A stretch of DNA of 64,000 nucleotides from Rubellimicrobium sp. CFH 75288 (GCF_009904055.1 NZ_WYDP01000003.1:186001-250000); one strand, 5' to 3'. Positions 10,938 through 19,861 are shown, counted from the stretch's first letter. The notes: generated from the sequence alone by a model not told the origin. A program made the numbers and translations.

Positions 10938-10953
10938 CTTGCAGGGATGCAAG
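10938..10953. promoter_or_regulatory. Perfect palindrome in the mmsA-lysR divergent region
   Basis: The palindrome CTTGCAGGGATGCAAG has six-base arms and a four-base spacer. It ends three bases before the LysR ATG and lies about 80 bases from the mmsA start. It fits a LysR-type (T-N11-A-like) operator for autoregulation, or a short-chain acyl-CoA regulator site of the TTGCA type. In the lysR mRNA it could also fold next to the start codon. Confidence 0.45.
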
Positions 10954-10956
10954 GGA

Positions 10957-11871
10957 ATGGACTGGGACGACCTGCGCGTGTTCCTCGGCGTGGCGCGGAC
11001 GGGGGGTCTGTCGGCCGCGGCGCCGGGTCTGCGGATGGACCCCGCCACGGTGGGGCGCCGCGTGGCCCGGCTCGAGCAGGCGCTGGGCCTCGCGCTGTTT
11101 CTCAAGGGTCCCGGCGGCTATGCCCTGACCGAGGCGGGCGCGCGCCTGCTGCCCCATGCCGAAGCCGCCGAGGAGGCCGCGCGCCTGGCGGCCGAGGCGG
11201 GGCGCGGCGGGGCAGGGGGCCTGTCGGGGCAGGTGCGGATCGGGGCGCCCGACGGCTGCGCCAACTTCCTTCTGCCGCAGGTGGCCGCGCGCCTCCGCGC
11301 CGTCAATCCGGGGCTCGAGATCCAGATCCTCGCCCTGCCGCGCATGGTGTCGCTGTCGCGGCGCGAGGCGGATTTCGCCGTCACGCTGACCCCGCCGGAC
11401 GGCGGGCGCCTCGTCGTGCGCAAGGTCTCCGAATACCGGCTCCACCTCGCGCAGCGGCGCGACGCGCCCCCCGTCCGCACCCCTGAGGACCTGCGCGGCC
11501 GCCCCGTGGTGGGCTACATCCCCGACATGATCTTCGACCGCGCGCTGGATTACGGGCCCGAGGCAGGGTTGCCGCCGCCCGCCCTTGCCTCCAACGCGGT
11601 CGCGGTCCAGCTCATGCTGCTGCGGCAGGGGGGCGTGGGGGTGGTCCACGACTTCGCGCTGCCCTTCGCGCCGGAACTGGGCCGCATCCTGACCGACCGG
11701 GTCAGCCTGCGCCGCGCCTATTTCCTCGTGAGGCACGACGCGGACCGGCGGTCCGAGCGGATGAACCGCATCGCCGCCGCCCTGACGGAGGGTCTCAGGG
11801 CCGAGATCGCGCGGCTCGAGGCCGAGGTTGCCTTGACAGAGGCCTCACGCGGGCGTGACGTGGAGGGGTGA
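10957..11871 (+). CDS. LysR-family transcriptional regulator
   Basis: The 304-residue protein has an N-terminal winged helix-turn-helix (MDWDDLRVFLGVARTGGLS through RRVARLEQALG, residues 1-50). An effector-binding domain follows (residues 85-290). It is divergent from mmsA with a 96-base shared intergenic region, the standard arrangement for a LysR protein controlling its neighbour. A perfect palindrome ends just before its ATG and may be its own operator. The inducer is unknown; an intermediate of valine or propionate metabolism would fit the neighbourhood. Confidence 0.9.
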   Translation: MDWDDLRVFLGVARTGGLSAAAPGLRMDPATVGRRVARLEQALGLALFLKGPGGYALTEAGARLLPHAEAAEEAARLAAEAGRGGAGGLSGQVRIGAPDGCANFLLPQVAARLRAVNPGLEIQILALPRMVSLSRREADFAVTLTPPDGGRLVVRKVSEYRLHLAQRRDAPPVRTPEDLRGRPVVGYIPDMIFDRALDYGPEAGLPPPALASNAVAVQLMLLRQGGVGVVHDFALPFAPELGRILTDRVSLRRAYFLVRHDADRRSERMNRIAAALTEGLRAEIARLEAEVALTEASRGRDVEG

Positions 11872-11889
11872 GCCACAAGGGAGGGCGCC

Positions 11890-12324
11890 ATGCTCGTGCG
11901 GCAGATCCTGAAGTCCAAGGGCTCGGACACCGTCCTGACGATCTGTCCCGATGCCACCGTGGCCGAGGCGGCGCGGATGCTGTCGGAGCGGCGGATCGGC
12001 TGCCTCGTGGTCAGTCGCGACGGCGCGACCCCGATCGGCATGATCTCGGAGCGCGACATCGTCCGCGAGGTGGGCACGCGCGGCGCCGCCTGCCTGCAGG
12101 AGCGGGTCGAGCAGCTGATGACCGCCCGCGTCGTCACCTGCGGCTGCGACGACCAGGCCGACGCGGTTCTGGGCCAGATGACCGAGGGACGCTTCCGCCA
12201 CCTGCCGGTGATGGACGACGGCCGCATGGTGGGCCTCGTCTCCATCGGCGACGTGGTCAAGGCCCGCCTGAGCGAACTGGCGATGGAAAAGGATGCCCTC
12301 GAAGGCATGATCAAGGGCTTCTGA
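11890..12324 (+). CDS. Tandem CBS-domain protein
   Basis: The product is 144 residues and consists of little more than two CBS domains (residues about 8-65 and 75-135). Typical blocks are LSERRIGCLVVSRDG, PIGMISERDIVREV, and LPVMDDGRMVGLVSIGDVVKARL. Such stand-alone Bateman modules bind adenosine nucleotides or other ligands and act as sensors; no partner domain is present. It sits 18 bases after the LysR gene and its stop is immediately followed by the coaD ATG, so a three-gene transcript is likely. No specific role can be assigned. Confidence 0.9.
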   Translation: MLVRQILKSKGSDTVLTICPDATVAEAARMLSERRIGCLVVSRDGATPIGMISERDIVREVGTRGAACLQERVEQLMTARVVTCGCDDQADAVLGQMTEGRFRHLPVMDDGRMVGLVSIGDVVKARLSELAMEKDALEGMIKGF

Positions 12325-12822
12325 ATGCGCATCGGCCTCTATCCGGGCACCTTCGACCCGGTCACCTTCGGCCATGCCGACATCATTCGCCGTGCCTGCC
12401 GCCTGGTGGACCGCCTCGTGATCGGGGTGGCGATCAACCGCGACAAGGGCCCGCTCTTTCCGCTTGAGGAGCGCGTGGCGCTGCTCGAGGGCGAGATCGC
12501 CCCGCTGGCCGCCGTCACGGGGGCCGAGATCGTCGTGCACCCGTTCGAGAACCTGCTGATCGACTGCGCGCGCGAGGTGGGCGCGGGCGTGATCGTGCGG
12601 GGCCTGCGCGCCGTGGCCGACTTCGAATACGAGTTCCAGATGGTCGGCATGAACCGCGCGCTGGACGATTCCATCGAGACGGTGTTCCTGATGGCCGAGG
12701 CGCGCCACCAGGCCATCGCCTCGCGCCTCGTCAAGGAGATCGCACGCCTCGGGGGCGACGTGTCGCGCTTCGTCTCGCCCGAGGTGCGTGCGGCGCTCGC
12801 GCGCCGGTTCGCGGCCGGCTGA
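12325..12822 (+). CDS. coaD: Phosphopantetheine adenylyltransferase
   Basis: A 165-residue nucleotidyltransferase that makes dephospho-CoA from 4'-phosphopantetheine and ATP, the fourth step of CoA synthesis. The N-terminal GTFDPVTFGHADIIRRA carries the T/H-X-G-H nucleotidyltransferase motif (TFGH, residues 14-17). VRGLRAVADFEYEFQM near residue 92 and the SSRLVKEIA-like block (ASRLVKEIARLGGD, near residue 132) are family hallmarks. Its ATG directly follows the CBS gene stop, which fixes the start. Length is normal. Confidence 0.96.
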   Translation: MRIGLYPGTFDPVTFGHADIIRRACRLVDRLVIGVAINRDKGPLFPLEERVALLEGEIAPLAAVTGAEIVVHPFENLLIDCAREVGAGVIVRGLRAVADFEYEFQMVGMNRALDDSIETVFLMAEARHQAIASRLVKEIARLGGDVSRFVSPEVRAALARRFAAG

Positions 12823-12901
12823 CGCCACGGCAGGCAGGGAAGAGGCCGAACGCGCCGGCGCCTCGGCGCGTTGGGTCGGCAGAAAACCGCCGGAGTTTCC
12901 C

Positions 12902-13984
12902 ATGCGCCCCGTCCTTCTGTCCCTTGCCGCCCTGTTCGCGGCGGCCACGCCTGCCCTGGCCCAGGTCAGCCCCGACGCCCTGGAGGAGGCAAGCTGGGAG
13001 AGCGGAGACCTGCCGGAGGGGCAGAGCGCCCTGACGGCCCGGGTCCAGATCCTGCTGGCGCGGGCCGGCATCTCGCCCGGCCCCGTGGACGGGTTCAGCG
13101 GTCCCATGTCCGAGACGGCCCTCGCCGCCTTCGAGGAGCGGGAGGGTCTGCCCGTTGACGGCCGCATGGACGAGGCGGTGTGGTCCGCCTTGTCCATCCA
13201 CGCGGACGAGCCCCTGACCACCACCTACACGATCACCGACGCGGACCATGCCGACCTGGCCGACGCGATTCCCGACGACTGGGAGGGCAAGGCCGCGATG
13301 CCCCATCTCAACCATGTCCGCGTCACCGAGCGTCTGGCCGAGCGGTTCGGCATGGCCGAGGGCTTTCTCGAGGCGCTGAATCCCGGCGCCTCCTTCGCCC
13401 CCGGCGAGGAGATCGCCGTGATCGACCGCGGCCCCGCCCCCGAGGCCGAGGTGACGCGGATCGAGGTGCGCAAGGACCTCTCCCGGCTGGCGGCCTTCGA
13501 CGCGATGGGGCAGATGGTGGCCAACTACCCGGTCACCATCGGCAGCGAGACGACGCCCTCGCCTTCGGGCGTGCACAGCGTCGAGGTGGTCGTGTTCGAC
13601 CCCGACTACACCTACAACCCCGAGACCTTCGGCAACGAGGGGGACGTGCTGATCCTGCCCCCCGGCCCCAACGGCCCCGTGGGCTCGGTCTGGATCGGGC
13701 TGTCCGAGCCGGGCTACGGCCTGCACGGCACGCCCGAGCCCGAGGGGCTGTTCAATGCCGCCTCCTCGGGCTGCGTGCGGCTGGCCAATTTCGACGCCGA
13801 GGAACTGGCCGGCATGGTCCAGGTCGGCGCCACGGTCGTGTTCCTCGAGGCCGATGACGCGCTGGGCGAGGCCGCCCTGCGGGTGGAGGATCTGGGCCCC
13901 GCTGCAGCCGACGACGCCGGATCGGCCGAGGCCGCCGACAACGGAGAGGCCGGGGCCGAGGCCGGGGAGGCAACCGATTCCTAG
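12902..13984 (+). CDS. L,D-transpeptidase with peptidoglycan-binding domain
   Basis: A 360-residue exported protein. A signal peptide (RPVLLSLAALFAAATPALA, cleavage after residue 20) is followed by a peptidoglycan-binding-1 domain (residues about 42-95), a LysM-like stretch near residues 130-175 (ERFGMAEGFLEALNPG), and a YkuD catalytic domain (residues about 185-310). The catalytic motif is HGTPEP...SSGCVRL, with Cys near residue 291. YkuD enzymes form 3-3 crosslinks in murein or attach proteins to it in the periplasm. The last 50 residues are an acidic Ala/Glu-rich tail of low complexity. The start was chosen at the signal peptide. Confidence 0.92.
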   Translation: MRPVLLSLAALFAAATPALAQVSPDALEEASWESGDLPEGQSALTARVQILLARAGISPGPVDGFSGPMSETALAAFEEREGLPVDGRMDEAVWSALSIHADEPLTTTYTITDADHADLADAIPDDWEGKAAMPHLNHVRVTERLAERFGMAEGFLEALNPGASFAPGEEIAVIDRGPAPEAEVTRIEVRKDLSRLAAFDAMGQMVANYPVTIGSETTPSPSGVHSVEVVVFDPDYTYNPETFGNEGDVLILPPGPNGPVGSVWIGLSEPGYGLHGTPEPEGLFNAASSGCVRLANFDAEELAGMVQVGATVVFLEADDALGEAALRVEDLGPAAADDAGSAEAADNGEAGAEAGEATDS

Positions 13985-13994
13985 GGCTGCCGCA

Positions 13995-14023
13995 GGGGCG
14001 CCGGGCCGGCAGGCCGGCGCCCC
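13995..14023. terminator. Strong symmetric hairpin between convergent genes
   Basis: The ten-base perfect arms GGGGCGCCGG and CCGGCGCCCC enclose a nine-base loop. The hairpin lies exactly in the 49-base gap between the convergent L,D-transpeptidase and gap stops. There is no T-run on either strand, so bidirectional transcript-end formation or 3'-end protection is inferred. Confidence 0.5.
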
Positions 14024-14033
14024 GCCCGGGCGG

Positions 14034-15053
14034 TCAGATCAGCTTGCCCATCGCCACGGCCGTGTCGGCCATCCGGCACGAGAAGCCCCATTCGTTGTCG
14101 TACCACGACAGCACGCGGCACAGCGTGCCCCCCATGACCTTGGTCTGGTCCATGTGGAACACGGACGAATGGGGATCGTGGTTGAAGTCCGAGGAGACGA
14201 GCTTTTCGGTCGTGTAGCCCAGGATGCCCTTCAGCCGCCCCTCGGCCGCCTCGCGGATGGCGGCGTTGATCTCCTCGGGGCTGGTCTCGCGCGCGGCGAC
14301 GAACTTGAAGTCCACGACCGAGACGTTGGGCGTGGGCACCCGGATCGCCACCCCGTCGAGCTTGCCGTTGAGGTCGGGCAGCACCTTGCCCACCGCCTTG
14401 GCCGCCCCGGTCGAGGTCGGGATCATCGACAGCGCCGCCGCGCGGGCGCGGTAGAGGTCCTTGTGCAGCGTGTCGAGCGTGGGCTGGTCGCCGGTATAGG
14501 AGTGGATCGTCGTCATGAAGCCGCGCTCGATCCCCACCGCCTCGTGCAGGACGGCCGCCACGGGTGCGAGGCAGTTGGTTGTGCAGGAGGCGTTGGAGAC
14601 GACGTGATCCTCCGACTCCAGCGTGTCGTGGTTGACGCCGTAGACGATCGTCTTGAGCGGGCGGTCGGCGCTCCACTCGCCCGAGGCGGGGGCGGAGATG
14701 AGGACGCGCTTGGAGCCGTTCTTCAGATGCAGGGCCGCCTTCTGCGCGTCGGTGAAGATCCCGGTGCATTCCAGCGCCACGTCCACGTCCGACCAGGGCA
14801 GGGCGGCAGGATCGCGCTCGGCGGTCACGCGCATGGGACCGCGGCCGGCATCGATCGTGTCCTCCGTCGTCGTCACCGTGCCCGGAAAGCGCCCGTGCAC
14901 CGAGTCGTAGCGCAGCAGGTGCGCGTTGGTCTCGACCGGCCCCAGATCGTTGATGGCGACCACCTCGATGTCGGTGCGCCCCGACTCGATGATGGCGCGG
15001 ACGATGTTGCGCCCGATCCGGCCGAAGCCGTTGATCGCGACCTTGACTGCCAT
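14034..15053 (-). CDS. gap: Glyceraldehyde-3-phosphate dehydrogenase, type I
   Basis: A 339-residue NAD(P)-dependent enzyme of glycolysis, gluconeogenesis and, where present, the Calvin cycle. The N-terminal Rossmann motif [10 protein letters not shown] (residues 7-16), the catalytic [11 protein letters not shown] (Cys157) and the partner His184 in HSYTGDQ are all present. Length is normal. The start at 15053 gives the standard [13 protein letters not shown]-terminus. It follows tkt on the same strand with a small conserved ORF between, as in other Rhodobacterales, so tkt, the small ORF and gap probably form one operon. Confidence 0.96.
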   Translation of the reverse strand: MAVKVAINGFGRIGRNIVRAIIESGRTDIEVVAINDLGPVETNAHLLRYDSVHGRFPGTVTTTEDTIDAGRGPMRVTAERDPAALPWSDVDVALECTGIFTDAQKAALHLKNGSKRVLISAPASGEWSADRPLKTIVYGVNHDTLESEDHVVSNASCTTNCLAPVAAVLHEAVGIERGFMTTIHSYTGDQPTLDTLHKDLYRARAAALSMIPTSTGAAKAVGKVLPDLNGKLDGVAIRVPTPNVSVVDFKFVAARETSPEEINAAIREAAEGRLKGILGYTTEKLVSSDFNHDPHSSVFHMDQTKVMGGTLCRVLSWYDNEWGFSCRMADTAVAMGKLI

Positions 15054-15147
15054 GGGCCGACCTCCTCTGCGCTGCCGGCGCCCTTGCGCCGTCGCGGCGC
15101 AACTTGGCGATTTCGGGCGGCGCGTCAACCGCGTCCGCCCCTGCCCC

Positions 15148-15288
15148 TCAGCGCCAGAAGGCCATCCACTCGACCAGCCGCGCTCCCTGCCGGGCCAGCG
15201 CGAGGCCGAGGCCCCAGCCCTGCCAGCGATCGACGAGCAGGGCGGCGACCACCGCCGCCGCCAGCACGAGGGCCAGACGGTCGCTCAA
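15148..15288 (-). CDS. 46-residue membrane-like protein between tkt and gap
   Basis: A short frame starting at TTG 15288, 12 bases after the tkt stop, encodes 46 residues. A hydrophobic helix ([16 protein letters not shown], residues 5-20) is followed by an amphipathic part ending LVEWMAFWR. From memory, similar mini-proteins with a hydrophobic helix and a C-terminal LVEY/W-x-AFWR ending occur at this spot in other Rhodobacterales. I could not search for them. Conservation of position and ending suggests it is translated. Function unknown; a single-span inner-membrane peptide is likely. Confidence 0.66.
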   Translation of the reverse strand: MSDRLALVLAAAVVAALLVDRWQGWGLGLALARQGARLVEWMAFWR

Positions 15289-15300
15289 GCCCGGCCCCGG

Positions 15301-17310
15301 TCAGAGCCGCGCACGCACCGCTGCGGCGACCGCCTCCGGCGTGATGCCGAAGCGCTCGAACAGGACGGTGTCGGGAGCCGAGGCGCCGAAGCGGGTCATG
15401 CCGACGAATCCGGCCTTCGCCTCGCGGCCCCCGTCGCCCAGAAGCCACCGGTCCCAGCCCTGCCGCACGGCGGCCTCCACCGCCACGCGGACGGCGCCCG
15501 GCCCCAGCACGCGGCGGCGATAGGCTTCCTCCTGTTCGGCAAAGAGTTCCATGCAGGGCATGGACACCACGCGCGTGCCGATCCCCTCGGCCTCGAGCCG
15601 CTCGCGCGCGGCCAGCGCCACGCTCACCTCCGACCCCGTCGCCAGCAGGACCGCCTGCCGCCGGGCCTCCGCTTCGGCCAGGATGTAGGCGCCCCGCAGC
15701 GAGAGGTTCCGCGCCACATGCCGCGTGCGCACGGGGGGCAGGTTCTGCCGCGACAGGGCCAGAAGAGTCGGACCCTTGGCCGCCAGCGCGATCTCCCAGG
15801 CCTCGGCCGTCTCCACGGTGTCGGCGGGCCGGATCACCCGCAGGCCGGGGATGGCGCGCAGGGCCGCCAGATGCTCGACCGGCTGGTGGGTCGGCCCGTC
15901 CTCGCCCAGGCCGATCGAATCGTGGGTCATCACGTAGATCACCTTGGCCCCCATCAGGGCCGACAGCCGGATCGCGGGGCGCGCATAGTCGGAGAAGCAC
16001 AGGAACGTGCCCCCGTAGGGCAGGACGCCCCCGTGCAGCGCCATCCCGTTCATCGCCGCGGCCATGCCGTGCTCGCGGATGCCCCAGTGGATGTAGCGCC
16101 CCTTGCGGTTGTCGGGGGCGAACACGCCCATGCCCTCGGTCTTGGTGTTGTTGGACCCCGTCAGGTCGGCCGAGCCGCCGATCGTCTCGGGCATCACCGC
16201 ATTGACCGCCTCGAGCACGATCTCCGAGGACTTGCGCGTGGCCACGGGCTTGGACCCGATCGCGGCCTGCTTGACCCGTCCGATCGCCGCGGCCAGACGG
16301 CCGGGCGGCTCGCCCGCGGCCACGCGCTCGAACTCGCGCCGGCGCGCGGCGGGCAGCGCCTCCAGCCGCGCCTCCCATTCGGCGCGCGCCTGCCGTCCCC
16401 GCTCGCCCATCGCCTCCCAGCGGGCCTTGATGTCGGCGGGGATCTCGAAGGGGGGATGCTCCCAGCCGTAGGCCGCGCGCGTGTCCGCGATCAGCTGCGC
16501 GTCGGTCAGCGCCCCGTGCCCCTTGGCCGTGTCCTGCGCGGCCGAGCCCAGCGCGATATGCGTCCGGCACGCGATCATCGAGGGGCGCGGGTCCGCCACG
16601 GCGGCACGGATCGCGGCGTCGATCGCGTCCGGGTCGTGCCCGTCGATCGCCTGGACGTGCCATCCCGACGCGGCGAACCGCGCCCCCTGGTCGGTCGCGT
16701 CCGCCAGCGACACCTTGCCGTCGATCGTGATGCCGTTGTCGTCGAAGAACACGATCAGCCGACCCAGCCGCTGCATCCCCGCCAGGCTGATCGCCTCCTG
16801 GCTGATGCCCTCCATCAGGCAGCCGTCGCCCGCAAAGACCCAGGTGCGGTGGTCCATCACCTTGGGCCCGAAGCGCGCGCGCAGCGCCTCCTCGGCGATG
16901 GCCATGCCGACCGCGTTAGCCAGCCCCTGGCCCAGCGGGCCCGTGGTCGTCTCCACCCCGGCGGTGTGGTGCACCTCCGGATGGCCCGGCGTGCGCGACT
17001 CCCATTGCCGGAAGGCGCGGATCTCCTCCATCGGCATGTCCGGATAGCCCGTCAGGTGCAGCAGCGCATAGAGCAGCATCGAGCCGTGCCCGTTCGAGAC
17101 CACGAAGCGGTCGCGGTCCGGCCAGAACGGGGCGGAGGGGTCGAACTTCAGGTGGCGGTCGAACAGGACGGTGGCGATGTCCGCCATGCCCATCGGCATC
17201 CCCGAATGCCCGGACTTCGCCGCCGCCACGGCATCGAGCGTCAGGACGCGGATCGCGGCGGCCAGCCGCCAGTGCTCGGGGTGGGCCTCGCGCAGGGCGG
17301 CGATGTCCAT
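15301..17310 (-). CDS. tkt: Transketolase
   Basis: A 669-residue thiamine diphosphate enzyme that moves two-carbon units between sugar phosphates in the pentose phosphate (or Calvin) pathway. Marks are the N-terminal [14 protein letters not shown], the ThDP-binding [13 protein letters not shown] near residue 155, the DGHD and [10 protein letters not shown] blocks, and the pyrimidine domain [19 protein letters not shown] near residue 410. [17 protein letters not shown] is the usual N-terminus, so ATG 17310 was preferred to an upstream ATG. SD-like GGAGG (from GGAGGACTCCC) precedes it. It is divergent from the coiled-coil/zapA pair. Confidence 0.96.
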   Translation of the reverse strand: MDIAALREAHPEHWRLAAAIRVLTLDAVAAAKSGHSGMPMGMADIATVLFDRHLKFDPSAPFWPDRDRFVVSNGHGSMLLYALLHLTGYPDMPMEEIRAFRQWESRTPGHPEVHHTAGVETTTGPLGQGLANAVGMAIAEEALRARFGPKVMDHRTWVFAGDGCLMEGISQEAISLAGMQRLGRLIVFFDDNGITIDGKVSLADATDQGARFAASGWHVQAIDGHDPDAIDAAIRAAVADPRPSMIACRTHIALGSAAQDTAKGHGALTDAQLIADTRAAYGWEHPPFEIPADIKARWEAMGERGRQARAEWEARLEALPAARRREFERVAAGEPPGRLAAAIGRVKQAAIGSKPVATRKSSEIVLEAVNAVMPETIGGSADLTGSNNTKTEGMGVFAPDNRKGRYIHWGIREHGMAAAMNGMALHGGVLPYGGTFLCFSDYARPAIRLSALMGAKVIYVMTHDSIGLGEDGPTHQPVEHLAALRAIPGLRVIRPADTVETAEAWEIALAAKGPTLLALSRQNLPPVRTRHVARNLSLRGAYILAEAEARRQAVLLATGSEVSVALAARERLEAEGIGTRVVSMPCMELFAEQEEAYRRRVLGPGAVRVAVEAAVRQGWDRWLLGDGGREAKAGFVGMTRFGASAPDTVLFERFGITPEAVAAAVRARL

Positions 17311-17397
17311 GGGAGTCCTCCTGTGGGGTCGCGGTTTCCTTAGCAGTCCTCTGCCCAAGATCAAGCACGGCCGCCAAGCCCCTTTCCCGACACGGGA

Positions 17398-17413
17398 AGC
17401 CGCGATTGCGGCT
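17398..17413. promoter_or_regulatory. Inverted repeat in the tkt/coiled-coil divergent region
   Basis: AGCCGC-GATT-GCGGCT is a perfect six-base inverted repeat with a four-base spacer. A second small one, CCCG-ACA-CGGG, sits directly upstream at 17386-17396. They lie between two divergent transcription units and may be an operator. In DNA this GC-rich, chance hairpins are common. Confidence 0.25.
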
Positions 17414-17486
17414 CGGGGCGGTTTGGCCTAGGCTCCGCCCGGACAGGCGGGCCCGGGCGCCCGCGAGGGACAGAGGACGAGGGCGG

Positions 17487-17897
17487 ATGCACGGGATGGG
17501 CGAGGGCGACGAACCGGAGGGCCTGGCGCGACTCCGCCAAGCGCGGGAGCGGATCGCTGCCGCCCTGGCCGGAATCGCGCAAGGAGCCGAGGCGCTGGCC
17601 AGCCGCGCCGCGGAGGCGCCGAACCCCTCCGAACTCGACCGGCTGCGCGCCGAACTCGAGGAGGAGCGCCTCGCCAACGCGCAGCTCGAGGAGCGCATCC
17701 GCACCCTGCGCGAGCGCGAGCGCGAACGGGCCGCCGCCGGCGAGGATACCGCCCGCGCCGAGGTGGCGCGCCTGTCGGCCGAGCTGGAGGCTGCGCGCGG
17801 CGAGATCGCCCGCCTGTCGGCCGAGGCGGAGACGCGCCGCCGCGAGGTCGAGGCCGTCCTGGCCGAGCTTGTTCCCCTGGTCGAGGAGGCGCGCTGA
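17487..17897 (+). CDS. Coiled-coil protein upstream of zapA
   Basis: The product is 136 residues, nearly all helical. After a short N-terminus (MHGMGEGDEPEGLARLRQA), residues 50-130 form a continuous coiled coil rich in Glu, Arg, Leu and Ala (LRAELEEERLANAQLEERI). Small coiled-coil proteins at this position directly before zapA are common in Alphaproteobacteria (DUF4164-like), so a link to Z-ring assembly is plausible but not shown. The zapA ATG follows the stop with one base between. ATG 17487 was chosen because the upstream part of the frame is Arg/Pro-rich and non-conserved in character. Confidence 0.78.
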   Translation: MHGMGEGDEPEGLARLRQARERIAAALAGIAQGAEALASRAAEAPNPSELDRLRAELEEERLANAQLEERIRTLRERERERAAAGEDTARAEVARLSAELEAARGEIARLSAEAETRRREVEAVLAELVPLVEEAR

Positions 17898-17898
17898 G

Positions 17899-18309
17899 AT
17901 GCCCCAGGTCGAGATCTCCGTGGGCGGCCGGCACTTCGAAGTGGCCTGCCAGCCCGGCGAGGAACCCTATCTGCGCTCCGCCGCCGCGCTCCTCGACGCC
18001 GAGGCGAGCGCGCTGTCCGAACAGATCGGCCGGATGCCCGAGGGGCGGATGCTGCTGATGGCGGGGCTGATGCTCGCCGACAAGACGGCCAGCCTCGAGG
18101 ATCGCCTGCGGCAGGCCGAGGCCCGGGTCGCCGCGCTCGAATCGGCCGCGCGGACCCGTCCGCCCGAGGTCGAGGTGCCGGTCGAGGTCCGGGTCGTCCC
18201 GCCGGAAGCCATCCGCCTCATGGAAAGCGCTGCCGAGGAGGCCGAGGCGCTCGCGCGGGCGCTGGCCGAGATCGCGGGCGCGGCGCCTCCGGCACCGGCC
18301 CCGGGATGA
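17899..18309 (+). CDS. zapA: Cell division protein ZapA
   Basis: A 136-residue ZapA-family protein. The N-terminal domain has the family pattern VEISVGGRHFEVACQPGEEPYLRSAAALLD (residues 3-32), and RMLLMAGLMLADKTASLEDRL (residues 50-70) starts the C-terminal dimerisation helix. ZapA binds FtsZ and stabilises and bundles the Z-ring at midcell. It is slightly longer than the usual 100-110 residues because of a Pro/Val-rich insert (PPEVEVPVEVRVVPPEA) and an Ala/Pro tail. It is coupled to the coiled-coil gene upstream. No 6S RNA can fit downstream, since only 24 bases separate it from the next convergent gene. Confidence 0.88.
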   Translation: MPQVEISVGGRHFEVACQPGEEPYLRSAAALLDAEASALSEQIGRMPEGRMLLMAGLMLADKTASLEDRLRQAEARVAALESAARTRPPEVEVPVEVRVVPPEAIRLMESAAEEAEALARALAEIAGAAPPAPAPG

Positions 18310-18333
18310 CCCGGCCTCCGCGCCCCGGGCCGG

Positions 18334-19005
18334 TCAGTCCGGCCCCAGCGTCCGGCTGAGGTCGAGGCAGAGGTCCACGAATCGCTCCATGGGCCCGGCA
18401 TGGCCGATGGCGTGGCCCAGCCGGACCTGCATCCCCTCCGGCGACAGGATCAGGACCGGCCGGCCCCGCTCGCCCCGGACGACCGGCCGCCAGGCGCCGA
18501 GCAGACGCCCCAGATCCTCGAGCGGCGCGCGCCGCGACGGATCGGCATCGGCCAGCGCCACGAGGCCCGGACCGGCCTCGACGGGGCGCAGCGAGGCCGG
18601 AAGCCCCGCCAGATCGGGTCCCAGCTGCCGCGCGAGCACCGCGCCGCGATCAGGACCCGGGGCACGCATCGCCTCGGGCGCACCCTGCGGCCGCGCCACC
18701 AGCACCAGCGTCCCCTCGGCCCAGCGGGGGGCGCCGGCCTCGTAGAGGGTCGCGGGGGCCCCCGGTCCGGCTCCCGCGGGCCGCGCCTCGGCGACCCAGG
18801 GGTTGCCGCCCCGCGGGGCGAGGCGGAGCGTGCCCGCCCGGCCCAGCCGCTCGCCCGTGAGCGTCAGCGCCCAGCCGCGCCGTGCCGCCAGCGCCTGCAG
18901 CGCATCCAGACGTTCGGTCTCCATGCGGGCGCGCCACACATGCACCACGCCGCCGACCGCGGCGGCGAAGCCGAGCCCCAGCAGGATCTCGATGATCAGC
19001 GCCAT
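18334..19005 (-). CDS. Hypothetical membrane-anchored protein
   Basis: A 223-residue protein of unknown family. It begins with one hydrophobic helix (ALIIEILLGLGFAAAVGGVVHVW, residues 2-24), so it is probably an inner-membrane protein with the rest in the cytoplasm, followed by Arg-rich and Ala/Gly/Pro-rich sequence. No motif is recognisable. ATG 19005 was chosen because it begins directly with the helix; an upstream in-frame ATG adds only a basic low-complexity stretch. It is convergent with zapA and separated by 233 bases from grxD upstream. Confidence 0.7.
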   Translation of the reverse strand: MALIIEILLGLGFAAAVGGVVHVWRARMETERLDALQALAARRGWALTLTGERLGRAGTLRLAPRGGNPWVAEARPAGAGPGAPATLYEAGAPRWAEGTLVLVARPQGAPEAMRAPGPDRGAVLARQLGPDLAGLPASLRPVEAGPGLVALADADPSRRAPLEDLGRLLGAWRPVVRGERGRPVLILSPEGMQVRLGHAIGHAGPMERFVDLCLDLSRTLGPD

Positions 19006-19238
19006 GACGCCGCGCCGCCTGCCGGAGCGCTTCCGCCCCCCAGCGGCGGCGGGGCGCCGCACGGACGGGGCGGGGCAGCGGCTGGCAAGGCGGGAACCCG
19101 GACCGGTTGACGATGCCGCCAGTCAATCACAGCCGCAGGGGCGCTGCCTAGCGGGCGAGCGCGCGCAGGCTGCCGCACTGTTGCGCATCCGCCAGGACTT
19201 CGGGCACCCGCTGTCCGAGGCGCGCCGTCCGGCCGCTC

Positions 19239-19607
19239 TCAGGCGTTGGCCTGCCGGATCTCGTCCGCGCGTGCCTTGTCGAACGGGATGCCCCTGCTCT
19301 CGAACAGGGCGTCGAGCTCGCCCGAGAGGGTCATCTCCGTGACGATGTCGCAGCCGCCCACGAATTCGCCCTTCACGTAGAGCTGCGGGATCGTGGGCCA
19401 GTCCGAGAAGTCCTTGATCCCCTGCCGGATCTCGGGATCGGCGAGCACGTTCACGTCCACGAAGTCCACGCCCATGTAGCTCAACACCCCCGCCACGCGC
19501 GAGGAGAAGCCGCATTGCGGCATGGCCTTGGTGCCCTTCATGAACAGGACGACATCGTGGCGGGTCACGGTGTCGCGGATCTGGTCCTGCACGGTCGCGG
19601 TGGTCAT
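19239..19607 (-). CDS. grxD: Monothiol glutaredoxin, Grx4 family
   Basis: A 122-residue glutaredoxin with the monothiol active site CGFS (Cys32), preceded by VVLFMKGTKAMPQ and followed by the cis-proline block WPTIPQLYVKGEFVGGCDI. Grx4-type proteins bind a glutathione-ligated [2Fe-2S] cluster, deliver clusters and sense iron together with BolA. The bolA gene lies 11 bases upstream on the same strand, so the pair is a functional unit within a purL-bolA-grxD operon. Confidence 0.95.
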   Translation of the reverse strand: MTTATVQDQIRDTVTRHDVVLFMKGTKAMPQCGFSSRVAGVLSYMGVDFVDVNVLADPEIRQGIKDFSDWPTIPQLYVKGEFVGGCDIVTEMTLSGELDALFESRGIPFDKARADEIRQANA

Positions 19608-19618
19608 GGATGATGTCC

Positions 19619-19861
19619 TCAATCCGGGGCCTTGGTCGTCAGCGCCAGCGCATGCAGCTCGCCATTGGGGCCGTCCATCCGGCCCTTGAGTGCGGCATAG
19701 ACGGCGCGCTGCTGCTCCACGCGGTTCTTGCCGCGAAAGCTCTCGTCCACGACCTCGGCGGCATAATGATTGCCGTCGCCGGCCAGGTCCGTGATCGTGA
19801 TCCGCGCGTTGGGAAAGCTTTCCCGGATGAGGCGCTCGATGTCGTGGGCCTGCATGGGCAT
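19619..19861 (-). CDS. bolA: BolA-family protein
   Basis: An 80-residue BolA/IbaG-type protein: HDIERLIRESFPNARITITDLAGDGNHYAAEVVDESF, then RVEQQRAVYAALKG. It contains a conserved His in DGNHY that can act as a cluster ligand in BolA-Grx heterodimers. It forms [2Fe-2S] complexes with monothiol glutaredoxin and takes part in iron-sulfur trafficking or iron sensing. It stands between purL and grxD on the minus strand, with 66 and 11 bases of spacing. Confidence 0.93.
   Translation of the reverse strand: MPMQAHDIERLIRESFPNARITITDLAGDGNHYAAEVVDESFRGKNRVEQQRAVYAALKGRMDGPNGELHALALTTKAPD

Noticed and set aside
18310-18333. 6S RNA gene downstream of zapA
   Set aside because: 6S RNA follows zapA in many proteobacteria, but here only 24 bases separate zapA from the convergent gene, which is far too short.
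19006-19238. A gene or RNA in the 233-base gap between the membrane-anchored protein gene and grxD
   Set aside because: A TTGACT-like hexamer is present on the minus strand, but no good -10, no hairpin with T-run and no convincing reading frame were found. It is left as spacer.
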